Of a DNA stretch of 64,000 nucleotides, positions 55,401 to 64,000 are shown piece after piece; the first letter of the stretch is position 1; each line of letters begins with the position of its first letter. A program made the translations under genes and the position numbers. The DNA comes from Reticulitermes speratus (lineage: Eukaryota > Arthropoda > Insecta > Blattodea > Rhinotermitidae), in NCBI GenBank assembly GCA_021186555.1, contig JAJKFL010000003.1, positions 46,101,908-46,165,907 on the forward strand, in the 5' to 3' direction. The notes below the pieces were generated by a model that searched no databases, had not been told where the DNA came from, and saw nothing but the letters and a program-made list of their open reading frames with translations.

Positions 55401-58400
55401 GGAAATAGTGATGAAAACTGTGATGACTAGTGTTCACAGGTTGAAGAGCCACTTGCTTGCCTCACCTCGGTGAACAGGTTGCACTGTCTGGCACATAAAA
55501 ATTTACCTTCAGTTGTCAGACGGTGTTGTAAGGTTTTGCGCTTTGGTATTTACATACTTTGTCAATTTTTGTTTGACAAGCACAGTTTTGTTTCTGTGTT
55601 ATTTATATGTTATATTTTTGAGCTCTGGAAAACTATTGTTATTATTTGTATTGTTTCTCTACATTATTGTTTATTTGTGCTCTGACTTTACAACATTAAG
55701 GCATGAATATTATGTTAATCAATTTGTGGCATGCTTAGTGATCTTTTTCAAATGTACTACATCTGTTCTGTTGAATTCCATTTTTGAAGTGTGGAACACT
55801 TCTTGTGTTTGCTGGAAAGCCTGTTGTTTTACGCACATGTATTTTTGTTTTTTACTAATTTATTGGTTATGTTTGTTGGTGCTGTCATGAAAAGTGTGGA
55901 GTGAATGGTGGTAAAAGGTGTTACAATTTTTTTTAATGAACCTGTTATTAATTATGGGCAAAAAGAGAAAAGAAAATAAAAGAAAATTCAGGTTATATTA
56001 TTGCCACACCTCGGCGATATGACACTTGAAGAAAATGTGCAGAAACCATAAAAGAGATAAACACACTCCGCAGGTATGAGAAGCCTTAATGAATATTCCC
56101 AGCAAGTTTAGTTTACATTGGTCAAAGGTGAGTGAAACTGTGGGTTTGTTGTTGTTGCCTGCTAATATTTTGGTGATCTGTGAAATACCTGGTAACTGAG
56201 ACTGCAGCATGGTGTGTTTAAATTTGGTATGCTGTGCATTGATTTTGGGATCTGATTTTGTTATAGAATTAACCTTGGAGAAGGTTGAAGCATTTATTCC
56301 ACAAATCCTCTCAAAGATGCATATAGAATGCCTTATTCATGGAAATGCCGATAAACAGGTTTGTTTTGACTTCTAAAACAAAACATGTAAAATAAGAGTT
56401 TGGTGTAATATTCTGTCATAATATTTGGTTGTGAGAGAAGTGTAATGAGAGAAGTGTAATTATGCTTGCTATTTGCTGTTGGTTTTGTCATAATGAGCAT
56501 TTTAAATTTGTTGTTATGTATTTTGAAAAGTGATTGGATACACATTTGCAAGGAAGAGTTTGATGGAGTGACTGTGAGGATTGAATATGGTATTTGTGTT
56601 GTAGTGTGGAAATAGAATGGATGAGTTATGTAGCCTGTAGGTCAGGTGGTAAAGCAGAGTTGTAATGGGTTGCACAGAAGGAGGTTTCTTAGTGGTTAAT
56701 TAACTCAATGGAGTGGAGTCTTCCATGAAAAGCTGATAGTTACTCAGCTGGCAAAGAAATTTCCTGCGTTTACGAGAACCTGGTGATTTTATTATTGTGT
56801 TCACAATAATGCACACTGTACAGTATGCTGGAGCATTTGATTACAGTGCACATCCTTGCACACTGTTGCTCTAAAATCTGTTATAACATCCCTCCCATGT
56901 ATTATGCTGTTGATTAGAAAAACTGAAACATCATCTGGTTTATTCTCAGAGATGAACAGAGAAAAGTTTAAGTGTGCAGCATGTCAGTGTAAGAATGAGT
57001 TGGAAATACATTGTTTGTGTCTACTTCCAGTCTGTCAAATTAAATAGGGAGATATAAAACCTTATTTTATGCCATAATGTTTGTTATAGTGTTAACATTT
57101 TTAGTTCACACTTGCACTGTAGTAGCTCTGAAGTTCAGTGTTCCTTTTTGTTGCTGTAGTTAGTGGTAACTAAGCTGTGCATGTTTTACAAGCTTATAAC
57201 GAGAAACTTTCGGGAGGTTCCCTGAGTGCATTTTGTTGAATTGTTTGTATAACTTCTGAAGTTATGTTGTCTGTAATCATTACAGGTTTATCTAAAATGT
57301 AAATGTTTTGTTGGCTATTAATGTAGTCTTCCTCTGGCTTTGAACTCCTGTTGCCTAGTACTAATTAAAGTATCTGTGTTCCAACAGGTACGTGATCTTA
57401 ATGAACCTTCTGTGGATTAGTTTTGAACACTTTCCCTGTCAGATATTTGTTTCTTTCTCTGACTTTCAGGTCAGCTACCCTGTTGTCTTCCCTATCAGCA
57501 TCCATTAATAATACTCTGATATGAAAATATGCAGCATTATGAACAAATACTCAGAAAATTATAAAAATGGAACAAAACAATTAAGATGTAATTAATTAAA
57601 ATTCTGTGATGGATTAGATGTCCAAGATTATAATGATCATTTGACAAGTCTGTATTGAGCTTGATAAGTTGGTTATGCTTTGTTGTAGAAAGCCCTACAT
57701 CTGGTGCATCTCGTAGAGGAAAGGCTGAGGTCTTCTGTGTCCTTATGACCATTACTGCCCCGCCAGCTTCTGCGCAACAGAGAACTCCAGCTGGCGGATG
57801 GTATGATCAGTGTATTTTTCAAGCCTGTTAAGATCCAAGTTCATTTTTTTGTAGGGATAATACATGCAAAAGGCTTAAGTCACATTACCAGATATATTCA
57901 ACTGTAGACTATTATAAATTAAGCATATATAACTATTTTGTTCTCAGTCAGATGTCATAAGAATTTGCAAGTCTTCACATAACTAACTCCATGCAACAGA
58001 GTTTTTGAGAAGCTTCATGCTCTGTTTCTTTGAGGTCCATTTAGATATCCTATCAGTGCAACACGTAGATTACACATATGGAATATAAAAATCTCAGTTT
58101 CATAAGAAAGATTATGTGGGTAAATCAGATGGTTATGCTTTAAAATAATCATTCAAGAATGTGAAAGTAAAATTACATCTCTGACTGCTTCACTGAAGAT
58201 TATGCATTATGTTTCATATGTAATCACCGCCTCCTTGCAGATTGTCATTACGTATTTGAAGTCCGCAACAGACTGCACCGCAGTTCCTGCTCTGAAATAT
58301 ACTACCAGTGCCATCTGCAGTCAACACACACTAACATGCTTCTTGAATTGTTAGTGCAGATTATCAGTGAACCTTGTTTCAACATTCTTCGCACCAAGGT

Positions 58401-61400
58401 ATTGTAAATGTGTGTTCGAGACTTGATTTAAAATGACTCACTCAATAGATCTCTTGTGTATTCTGTATCTGTTCTATACTTTTGTAGTAAAATGTTTATC
58501 TGTTTTATGAATACATATGCAAATTGGATGTAGAAAATTTATTTATAGTAGTTTATGTTTAATCCTTTCCATGTTATGCATGAGATAGCTCTCACAGAAA
58601 CACTGGTCTTTCATATGCAAATTTATTTGGTTGTTTTAGAACAAATTCTAAGAAATGTGTCCTATGATTTTTCTACATTTGTGTGAGTTTTTGACAATAC
58701 AAAATAATTGACAGAAGAGAGTTACCTTGAATGAAGACTTGAATGGAAATGGTTAAATGGTATCCATTTTCCCACTGCTGTGTAAACATGTTTACTATGT
58801 AACATAGCTTAGACTCAACTCTGAATGGTACCAAACATGCCATCCTATATGAGTTATGAACAGAAAACTACAAAACATTTATTAAGTATGTAATCTTATT
58901 AAACGTTTATATTAAATGTCATCTGACACTTACAAATGCTTCATTCTCTGGTCCATAATCCACAGTTACATAAATCTTCTAATTGATGTAATATCTTTTA
59001 ATAAAACAGGGAATAAAATATTTCAGTTTTTCTACTACCATTTATATTTGTATATTACATTCAGAAATATTGAGTATGTGATCTTAGGTAAATAACTGTG
59101 TTTACAATAGAAATATTTTTTGCTTTATATGTTAATCAGGAGCAGCTTGGGTACATTGTGTTTAGTGGCATCCGGAGATCCAATGGAGTTCAGGGTCTTC
59201 GTGTCATCGTGCAGTCAGAAAGACATCCAAGTTATGTGGACCAGAGAGTTGAAGCTTTTCTGACAAAAATGGAGGTAAGTTTGTTAGTGTTCAAGAAGAG
59301 TTTCTTTGAGCATCCAGCAGTGTGATTTTGTGTAATACTTCATTTGAGCTGGCAATTAGACTGTACTGTGAGAGAAAATGTCTATTTTTTGTGTACTGTT
59401 CCTGCCCTATCAACACACAGATTGAAAATAGGAGAGTTGCAGTATCTTTTCCAATCCACGAGTTTTTATCACGTGGTATCTGTAATGTATATGAAAGCCT
59501 GAGAATTTAAATTCTGTCATTATTCTGTGTACATGGAACAAGCCATTCTTATGGTTATGGATGTGTATTCCTGATGACAGTGATTGTTAAAAACAGAGTG
59601 TCATGAAACACTTGAGAGGTACCTATGCTTCGGTCAGTATTACAGCTTCAATATTTGCTGCTAATTAGCTGTCTGTAGATACAGAGTGTATCTTATATTG
59701 CTGACCTGAGCACCGCAGATGCATGCTCTTGGAATAACAAAAGAAACACCATGTAATAGTAAAGCTTATTTTGTTAACCCTTTGGCACCAAAGACGACTT
59801 TAGTTGACACGCAGTGTGTTGCTGAGAAAACCAGACGTCATCAAAAGCTGTTGGCCAAGAACTTGCAAAGTAATGGGTAGCCATCTAAATCCCCGGTCTT
59901 TTGCAGAGTGCACTGAGCAATAAATTCAGGTGACAAAGGTTAAGTTGTTTTTTTCTAGAAACTTCCAAGTTCATGGCATACAGTTTAGTGAAACTGTGAT
60001 TTCAGAGTATCTGTCATTCAGGATAGAATAGAATAGAATAGAAGAAGAAGGGTGGGCACAGTAGTGACCCATACACTTTGACCATACTTGATCCTTTGTG
60101 CAGCCCTTATATCCATGCATTCAGCAGCCCCGCACCTTGAACAAAGTGCAGTATCCTGCTAACAGATATTTCCTCCAAGTCACCTGGTTTCATAAAATGT
60201 CGACCCAGCTGCCTGAACCTTAATGTAGCCAAAGTCTCACAGTCACAAAGAACATGTGAGGCCATTTCAGATTCCTGTTTGCATCTGTCACACTCTGGAC
60301 TGTTTACTATCCCCAGTTTGTGTAGATACCCTTTCATATGACAGTGTCCTGTTAGCAATCCCGTCATTTTTTGTAGCTCGTTTCTACTCAGGTTGAGTAA
60401 TTCTCCAGCTTTTATAGCAGAGGGTCTTTTAAGAGCCCTTAGGTATGCAGAATAGTATTCTAGTAAAGGTAATGCCAGTTTCATTACCAAATTAAAAAAC
60501 AATACCATTTACAGGCTTGCCCTTTTAAGATGTTTTCTTACATAATAAGCCAGAGTGATTGAATTTTTTAGGGATGTCTTAAGGGGTTTTTACTGTAGCT
60601 CAATGAAACATTAAAGCTTACAACTGACAAGGGAATGTGTGACAGCCCTGTAATGCCATATCTGTAATGTGGTGATGGAACTGAGTGAATGGTTCATATT
60701 CAGAAGGTGTGGTATTGACTGTCAACATTTTGGGGTGTGAGGCAATATTTCTGAGCAGTGTAGTAAAATATTATGTTTGAGTAAAGAACAGCTCTAACGA
60801 TGCTTTAGAGTACATTGTTGTAGCTTGGCATGTCCACATTTCTTACTTTATTTGTACATTATGTAGGCCTACAAAACATGTAAGATACTGTCCATAAAGA
60901 ACATGATTGCAATGCAGGACATTCTTTTGCAAGCTTTGAACTAGTATTTCCTTTTAAATGCATTTTAGACAGTGCTAATATGGAACAGGAATTTTGGAGA
61001 CTACAAACAAGTTACACATGGTGGTGAAATATCTGATGACCACTCTCTGTAACAATTTTGTGTTATTCAGTGGCGTATCTGTGTAATTGAAAGTGAACTC
61101 TGTAAAATAGGTCATTCAAATTTAAACGACCCACGTATTTGAATGAGTTGTATTTTATGTGCCATATAGTGTAAATAATGATACATTATTTGCAGGGCTA
61201 TATTGCAGACATGACACCTGAAGAATTTGAGAAGCACAAAGAAGCACTTGCAGCACAGCGTCTTGAGAGACCCAAAAAGTTGTCTGCCCTTTCTGTCCGA
61301 TTCTGGTCAGAGATAACATCACAGCAGTATAATTTTGACAGGACCAATATTGAAGTGGCCCATCTTCGTGGTTTGCAAAAGGAAGATATATTGGCCTTCT

Positions 61401-62655
61401 TCAGGGTAATGAATCATTACTGTTAGAGTAATTAAATAACAGTGGTTGTCATAGGTTGGGCATGGGGAAAACAAGAAAGCATGCAGAATTTTCATGGCAG
61501 AAACCCTTGGAATGGGTTTTCTTTGAAGCTCAGGAAGCTATGTGAAGTTTGCATTTGGACAGAAGTGGGTTTGGTGATGAAAGTTAAAATGGGCTCACAA
61601 TGTTTAAGTCATGGGGAATGGGAGCTAATGTGTTTATGCTATTGAATCCTTGGATTTTGGTCCTAACACAGGCATGAGAATTGCTGATTCTAGCACTAGA
61701 GCAGAAATATGTGTGTCAAGAAATTTATTATACTCTTTTCCTTCTTTTCAAGAATTTCATGTACACTGTAACAGAGGTACATATATGACCTGAACTTTCG
61801 ATTTACGAGTTTTTTTAAAATGAGATTTGAACATTTGTCACAAATAAGTATGCCTTAAAATTGCTTATGGCATGGAATTCAGAGTATATCATGTATGGTG
61901 CATAATAAATAACTTGCCATTCTCATATTATTGTGAATTAATTTGTATTTCGCACTATGTATGACTGTCACATTACTGCATTGCTTACTATTATCTATTT
62001 ATGTTTGTTAGCTTTTATATTGTTGAGTGTATTTTGTTATTTTTATGTAACTGTAAATAATTGCTTGGACTTGATTGTATTTTGCAATCTAGCTTTAATT
62101 GTGACGAGTTCAATATCCGGTCTGGTCTGTGCAGACAATGGATCTGTGAAACTGTGAAGCTATGTATGTATGTATGTATGTATGTATGTATGTATGTATG
62201 TATGTATCTGCTTATTGATCAGTTTTAGACTGTCAGGTTCACTGAGGTATTATTATGACAGCATAATCCGCCCAATTAAAAAATTTCACATGCCTAACAC
62301 ATTGTATTGTGCCGGCTGTGGGATATATATTGATCCTAATGATCTTCTGTCTTTTACCAATTTTTGATATTGACAAATGCCTAAATAAATGAATTTCAAT
62401 TATTTTCAGCCTCAGAGTGAATGACTTGTTGGTAGGGCATCAATATGTGTACCAGATTTTGTTGCAACCTAAGATGGTGAATTACATTTTATTTTGCAGG
62501 AACTAATTCATAACAAAGCTCCACATCGACACAAGTTGGCTGTCCATGTAGTGTCAGTGGCTGAGGGAGGTGCAGGACTTGAGGCAAATGCCCGGGATAA
62601 TGCATTAGATACCGAGACGACTGATGAACTTGCCTCACCTCCACCATACAAAGAG
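34188..62655 (+). CDS. IDE: Insulin-degrading enzyme (insulysin), last exon outside window
   Basis: M16A zinc metallopeptidase that cleaves insulin-like and amyloid peptides inside a closed two-half chamber. Exons: 34188-34369, 36846-37053, 37390-37559, 38163-38285, 41197-41399, 42205-42405, 44501-44638, 47335-47438, 47957-48059, 48713-48808, 51844-51953, 53885-54029, 54553-54663, 55128-55248, 56267-56358, 57689-57800, 58241-58398, 59140-59274, 61196-61405, 62500-62655. All junctions are AG..GT with matching phase. From ATG 34216 this is 950 codons, against 978 for the human form starting at Met42, so about 30 C-terminal residues lie beyond the window. The inverted zinc motif HFCEH (His65, Glu68, His69) and the third ligand in SEHEK (Glu146) are present. 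The C-terminal half keeps GLRVIV and the PSY tyrosine that help close the active site. Oddity: TGA replaces codon 713 (57746-57748), the only break. Expected sites are cytosol, peroxisome and, with a leader, mitochondrion. Confidence 0.95.
35380..35520 (+). repeat. SINE-3 fragment
   Basis: GGTGGACAAAGTGGCACTGGGATGGGGTTTTCTC, AGTACTTTGGCTTTTTCCCTGTCAT is the same body, in forward orientation, as the minus copy at 52450-52680. Confidence 0.6.
36398..36620 (-). repeat. SINE-1, minus orientation, with target duplication
   Basis: Flanked by AATCAGATAGT (36387-36397) and AACCAGATAGT (36621-36631). Minus-strand head TAGTCAGTATAGCAACTTGC and box B GGGATCAAATCC, then the family body. The tail is shortened. 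Confidence 0.8.
36846..37053 (+). CDS. IDE: IDE exon: zinc-binding HxxEH
   Basis: Enters phase 1 after GTGTAG and leaves phase 2 at ACAG|GTGAGT. Contains [17 protein letters not shown] with the catalytic HFCEH and [11 protein letters not shown]. Confidence 0.97.
37390..37559 (+). CDS. IDE: IDE exon: third zinc ligand
   Basis: Acceptor GACCAG. Encodes [14 protein letters not shown], then [12 protein letters not shown] with the glutamate that completes the zinc site, and ends FNKFGTG. Confidence 0.96.
38163..38285 (+). CDS. IDE: IDE exon
   Basis: Acceptor TTCACAG, donor AAAAG|GTATAT. Encodes [20 protein letters not shown], then [20 protein letters not shown], the end of IDE domain 1's conserved core. 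Confidence 0.95.
38551..40086. mobile_element. PiggyBac-like nonautonomous element, TTAA-flanked
   Basis: TTAA at 38551-38554 and 40083-40086. Termini CCTTTAGCTTACGG (left) and CCTTACGCTTCCG (right, reverse complement) match at 10 of the first 13 positions. The interior is more CpG-rich than its surroundings (CTCGAGTCGCCC, GTTAGCGGGTCTGCGGTCCCCGC), has a 139-bp tandem repeat and no transposase. Confidence 0.75.
38752..39077 (+). repeat. 139-bp tandem repeat, about 2.3 copies
   Basis: ATGAAACAGGC(T/G)TTTAGCAGAGC begins each unit at 38752, 38890 and 39029 (spacings 138 and 139). Units share ACACAATAAAG, TCCGTATTCTTGTGAATTTG and CGACATCTCTGTT. Later two copies are closest to each other. Confidence 0.9.
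41197..41399 (+). CDS. IDE: IDE exon
   Basis: Acceptor TTACCAG, donor GGG|GTAAGT. Encodes [20 protein letters not shown], then [11 protein letters not shown] and [20 protein letters not shown]. The preceding intron holds a piggyBac-like element. Confidence 0.95.
42205..42405 (+). CDS. IDE: IDE exon: exosite region
   Basis: Acceptor TTTCTAG, exactly 67 codons in phase 0. Encodes [20 protein letters not shown], then GWCNSLVGG and [16 protein letters not shown]. The [10 protein letters not shown] stretch lies near the exosite that anchors substrate N-termini. Confidence 0.95.
42491..43076. mobile_element. Foldback DNA element with long inverted repeats (about 290 bp)
   Basis: From CACCACTTTAACCAATGAA at the left to TTGGTTAAAGTAGTG at the right, the two halves mirror each other through AATACAGTCAAGTGAACTAG, GATCATCATCAGGGAC, AATTGTAGGCTATCTC and back, with a short centre near 42780. 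Its sequence differs from the 1636 element, but both carry the ATCATCAGGG motif next to a short stem. Confidence 0.85.
44098..44405 (+). mobile_element. SINE-2, complete, with 13-bp target duplication
   Basis: Flanked by ACATGGAATAGAA at 44085-44097 and 44406-44418. tRNA-like head: box A GTGGTGCACTTGGTTGAG, GCACTGCGC and box B AGGTTCGATTCCTG. The body ends GGCCTGTAATGGGATT and a TTTTACATTTTAC tail. Distinct from SINE-1. It lies in the intron just before the IDE exon at 44501. Confidence 0.93.
44501..44638 (+). CDS. IDE: IDE exon
   Basis: Acceptor GTTGTCAG, donor CAT|GTAAGT, 46 codons in phase 0. Encodes [20 protein letters not shown], then [13 protein letters not shown]. Confidence 0.95.
45560..45790. 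repeat. Foldback repeat, family FB-A, diverged
   Basis: GGTGCCAGTGTTTTGGAGGAATCAGCT, ACCGTCATCATCGGGGTAGAAG matches the family arm in the order seen at 33700. Confidence 0.45.
46895..47197 (+). repeat. SINE-1, near full length
   Basis: Flanked by TTGCTAAAAG (46885-46894) and TTGCTGAAAG (47198-47207). Head TAGTATAGTGTCTAGGCATGG, body CTCCAAGACATCCAGACCG and TCACCTCCATTTAATGCC, tail ATTTACCTTTAC. Confidence 0.85.
47335..47438 (+). CDS. IDE: IDE exon
   Basis: Acceptor TGTGCAG, leaves phase 2 at GTTAG|GTAATG. Encodes [10 protein letters not shown], then [20 protein letters not shown]. Confidence 0.95.
47957..48059 (+). CDS. IDE: IDE exon
   Basis: Acceptor TATTTTAG, donor GAT|GTAAGT. Encodes [20 protein letters not shown], then [15 protein letters not shown]. 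Confidence 0.94.
48192..48433. mobile_element. Small TTAA-type MITE
   Basis: Left end TTAACCCTTCGGTGCTGAA. The right end reversed is TTAGCCCTTTGGCACTGAA: the 15 terminal bases inside the TTAA differ at 3 places, all transitions. Contains a 12-G run near 48323. Lies in an IDE intron. Confidence 0.65.
48713..48808 (+). CDS. IDE: IDE exon: inter-half linker
   Basis: Acceptor CCCGTAG, donor AAT|GTGAGT, 32 codons. Encodes [20 protein letters not shown], then [22 protein letters not shown] marks the junction leading to the C-terminal half. Confidence 0.94.
49065..49265. repeat. Foldback repeat, family FB-A, diverged
   Basis: TGATGTCTTCTGGGTTAAGACGC, ATCCTGCTGCTGCCATCATCAGGG and CATCATATCCCAGAAGACTTGACTC are the outer and inner arms of the family. 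Confidence 0.6.
49733..51077. mobile_element. Candidate 1.3-kb TTAA-flanked element
   Basis: TTAACCCCTTACGGCTGAAT at the left resembles the left end at 48192; GGTTAA closes it at the right. The ends match each other only over about 8 bases, so borders are tentative. No coding domain. Confidence 0.35.
51844..51953 (+). CDS. IDE: IDE exon
   Basis: Acceptor ATTTCAG. Encodes [20 protein letters not shown], then [12 protein letters not shown]. The intron upstream (3 kb) contains a candidate TTAA element. Confidence 0.95.
52384..52427 (+). repeat. (TG)n microsatellite
   Basis: About 22 TG units in the IDE intron at 51954-53884. Shorter TG/CG-type runs lie at 117-146 and 32945-33000. Confidence 0.9.
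52450..52680 (-). repeat. SINE-3, minus orientation
   Basis: Minus strand: CACTGCTCAGGCAGTTAGTC (box A-like), CAGATTTAATTCCAG (box B-like), then GGTGGACAAAGTGGCACTGG and TTACTTTGGTTTTCCCC. A third tRNA-headed family, separate from SINE-1 and SINE-2. Confidence 0.65.
53005..53125. repeat. hAT-like dispersed repeat
   Basis: ACACATTTTCCAAAAATCTA and GGGCCACCTCAAAATTCTGG is the inverted partner of the copy at 24840-24975. Confidence 0.45.
53187..53491 (+). repeat. SINE-1, near full length, with target duplication
   Basis: Flanked by TTTACTAGATATT (53174-53186) and TTTACTTGATATT (53492-53504). Head with GGTTTGATTCCCAGG box B; tail AACTTTACCTTTACC. Confidence 0.85.
53685..53783 (+). repeat. SINE-1 3' end
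   Basis: GAATGAGTGGAGCTGAACAT, TGCCTTCATGGCATGCACAG and tail TACCTTTACCTTT. Confidence 0.75.
53885..54029 (+). CDS. IDE: IDE exon
   Basis: Acceptor TTTGACAG. Encodes [18 protein letters not shown], then [18 protein letters not shown], strongly conserved in the IDE C-terminal half. Confidence 0.96.
54553..54663 (+). CDS. IDE: IDE exon
   Basis: Acceptor GTTTACAG, donor AAT|GTGAGT, 37 codons. Encodes [20 protein letters not shown] and [14 protein letters not shown]. Confidence 0.94.
55128..55248 (+). CDS. IDE: IDE exon
   Basis: Acceptor CTTTGTAG, leaves phase 1 at GATG|GTAATC. Encodes [20 protein letters not shown], then [16 protein letters not shown]. Confidence 0.95.
56267..56358 (+). CDS. 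IDE: IDE exon
   Basis: Acceptor GTTATAG, donor CAG|GTTTGT. Encodes [20 protein letters not shown], then [14 protein letters not shown] followed by K matches the IDE LLHGN motif. Confidence 0.94.
57689..57800 (+). CDS. IDE: IDE exon with in-frame TGA
   Basis: Acceptor GTTGTAG, donor GATG|GTATGA. Reads [19 protein letters not shown], a TGA at 57746-57748, then [17 protein letters not shown] in the same frame. Both sides match IDE (LVE..L and PLLP.QL...RE.QL), and both exon borders keep phase, so only one codon is disrupted. A CGA-to-TGA change would do this. A 41-base intron over the stop is possible on paper but unlikely. Confidence 0.88.
58241..58398 (+). CDS. IDE: IDE exon
   Basis: Acceptor CTTGCAG, donor AAG|GTATTG. 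Encodes [20 protein letters not shown], then [20 protein letters not shown]. It remains fully conserved downstream of the TGA. Confidence 0.95.
59140..59274 (+). CDS. IDE: IDE exon: substrate-clamping residues
   Basis: Acceptor TTAATCAG, donor GAG|GTAAGT, 45 codons. Encodes [20 protein letters not shown], then [16 protein letters not shown]. The Arg after GL and the Tyr of PSY match the two C-half residues that help position substrate in IDE. Confidence 0.96.
59774..59943. mobile_element. 170-bp TTAA-flanked MITE
   Basis: TTAA at both borders. Ends CCCTTTGGCACC and (reversed) CCTTTGTCACC, one gap and one mismatch. Same terminal family as the element at 48192. Confidence 0.75.
60020..60500 (-). 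mobile_element. LINE C-terminal RNase H/zinc-knuckle remnant
   Basis: Minus strand 133-codon frame: [34 protein letters not shown], then a cysteine/histidine knuckle [18 protein letters not shown]. This is the end of a second LINE type, followed by a TTCTA-repeat tail (60025-60045). No reverse transcriptase remains. Confidence 0.8.
61196..61405 (+). CDS. IDE: IDE exon
   Basis: Acceptor TTTGCAG, donor AGG|GTAATG, 70 codons. Encodes [20 protein letters not shown], then [18 protein letters not shown] and [10 protein letters not shown]. Confidence 0.96.
62160..62207 (+). repeat. (TATG)n microsatellite
   Basis: Twelve TATG units. The AT-rich sequence before it resembles a LINE 3' end, so the repeat may have started as a LINE tail. 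Confidence 0.9.
62500..62655 (+). CDS. IDE: IDE exon, last within window
   Basis: Acceptor TTTTGCAG, donor GAG|GTGAGT, 52 codons. Encodes [20 protein letters not shown], then a divergent acidic stretch and SPPPYKE. No matching terminal exon is visible in 62656-64000. Confidence 0.93.
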
Positions 62656-62744
62656 GTGAGTAAAGTACATTTAAGCCCCAAACAAATAATGATCATGTTT
62701 CTTCATTTGTCTACTCTGAAAGTGGATTTAACAGATTTCTCTGA

Positions 62745-62835
62745 TCACTAGCAACTAACTACCAGGCTACACAGTGTCCTATTCTCAAAGACAGCAGACT
62801 TAATGGTTACTGTCAAAGGAACCTCAAATTTAACA
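62745..62835. repeat. FB-A arm interrupted by a pogo-like MITE
   Basis: ACTAGCAACTAACTACCAGG, CTACACAGTGTCCTATTC and GGAACCTCAAATTTAAC match the FB-A outer arm. The MITE at 62838 follows at once. Confidence 0.55.
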
Positions 62836-62837
62836 TG

Positions 62838-63012
62838 CAGTAGAACCCTGTTAAGAAGTCTTTCAAGGGACCAGAGGATTAGGGACTCCTTAAGTGGAAA
62901 GACTTATTAAGAGGGAAGCTTATTAAAAGCAATAGGATTTCGGGACTTTAAAAATCAGACTTCTTACAGGGGAAAACTTCTTATGCGGGGACTTCTTATC
63001 CGGGTTCTACTG
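62838..63012. mobile_element. 175-bp pogo-like MITE
   Basis: CAGTAGAACCC at the left and GGGTTCTACTG at the right, followed by TA. The interior repeats AAGTCTTTC / TCTTAT words. Same design as the element at 15491 but a different sequence. Confidence 0.75.
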
Positions 63013-64000
63013 TAATTGTGGTCTTGTCTGCTGTTTCAAACATAATTGTGTACCAAATGGAATTTAAACTCTGGACTGAAGCTAATGTGACTTCTACTTC
63101 TGATCAAATGGAACAAACAGGATGAGACTTTTATACATCTTTTGTACAAAGCGCAATGAAAGCATATAGAGGAGGCAGAGTTTTTTCATTCACATGTTTG
63201 ATCTTAAAGTACTGAGGAGATGTGAATGAAATTAGTATTGAGTGTCCACACTAAAAGTGTAGGGAAAATTTAATTAGGTTCTGTTAGTGTAGTATGATTC
63301 CCAATTTATATGAAGCTCAAAGCAGAGTCATTTGATTTATGAAAGAGTTTTGTTATATGAGAGATTGATAAATGTCAAACAATGTAGACTGTGTTTCAGC
63401 ACAGTGACTATTTCATGAAATGCTGTGAAGAATAGTTTGATTTTGTGCAGTGTGATAGGTGTAGTACGATTGGGTTCTCAGCATTTGACTTTTGTGTATA
63501 ATAAACGAACATTGCAGGGCACGTACAATGCATGCACTTTCCACTTTCTCCAAGTATTCAGAGAAACAGCTTATATGTGAACAGCACTGGATTGACTCAG
63601 GGAAAGTAGGATTTTGTGTTTGTAGTGTTAAACTTGGGCCTCAGTTATTCAGGATATGTGTTTATGTGCACTTTGTAAAACACTGCTGGCTGAATGTCAG
63701 GTGAATTCACAGAAAATGGTATAACATTTCTTTCCTTCAGAGGATTTGACTGTAATGTCTGACAGAACACCTCATCTTGAATTGGAAAGATTACATTGAA
63801 ATCAGTTGAAGAACTTTACTTGAAACTTGCTGGACAAATCTGATCGTATGCTTCACTGTGTGGTACATGAAGATAATAACATCACTGTTGCATTTTTCAG
63901 CTCCTAAGCTATTATTTTGACTCATAGAGAAAGCTTGCTGTAATTAACTCCCAGAGGAAGTTGTCAAGGTAATTGGATACTGAGCCATGTCGGTCTCTCA

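Larger units (their letters stand above)
62656..64000. other. Last IDE intron in window
   Basis: Apart from the FB-A arm and the MITE, I see no exon. The final IDE exon (about 30 codons) is not recognisable before the window ends. Confidence 0.55.

Noticed and set aside
57733-57773. A 41-base intron removing the IDE stop (GTCTTC...GCCCCGCCAG)
   Set aside because: Shorter than workable insect introns, weak donor, and it would delete conserved PLLPRQ residues.

Overview
The window is typical of a large, AT-rich insect genome. Short coding exons with GT..AG introns of roughly 0.1-3 kb are buried among non-LTR (LINE) remnants, tRNA-derived SINEs, foldback elements and small TTAA- or TA-flanked DNA transposons. 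The protein sequences are arthropod-like. The repeat content, especially a tRNA-headed SINE with a TTTACCTT tail and LINE tails with a C-x2-C-x4-H-type RNase H end, suggests Blattodea (termite or cockroach). The order-level assignment is inference from memory, not from a search.

Three protein genes account for nearly all the coding sequence. (1) At 474-19754 (+) lies the 3' two-thirds of a PDGF/VEGF-receptor-related tyrosine kinase (Pvr): last immunoglobulin domain, transmembrane helix, split kinase with insert, and tail. (2) At 25805-31975 (-) lies a complete six-exon ADP-ribosyl-serine hydrolase of the ARH3 type. The exons sum to exactly 1086 bp, or 361 residues. (3) At 34188-62655 (+) lies insulin-degrading enzyme (IDE), 20 exons with every splice phase matching. 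Only the last roughly 30 residues lie beyond the right edge, and a possible upstream leader exon was not found. Pvr and ARH3 converge across a repeat-filled gap. ARH3 and IDE are head to head about 2.2 kb apart. There is no evidence that the three genes act in one pathway.

Three places look broken or ambiguous. IDE has an in-frame TGA inside an otherwise intact exon (57746-57748). Pvr exon 8 needs either a 1-base frame change or a 52-base intron near 9901-9953. The Pvr C-terminal exon does not join in the phase of its long open frame. The genes otherwise look intact, so consensus error is a leading explanation for the first two.

I did not find a convincing new multi-gene system. The most interesting non-gene signal is a motif shared by several unrelated foldback repeats: CTGANGAT, then a short stem whose two arms change together between families, then (G/A)AAAC. 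It resembles a hammerhead-ribozyme core but differs by one extra U. Other points of note are a pogo/Tigger-like element with a LINE and a SINE inside it, a 1.5-kb piggyBac-like TTAA element carrying a 139-bp tandem repeat, and several smaller TTAA elements.
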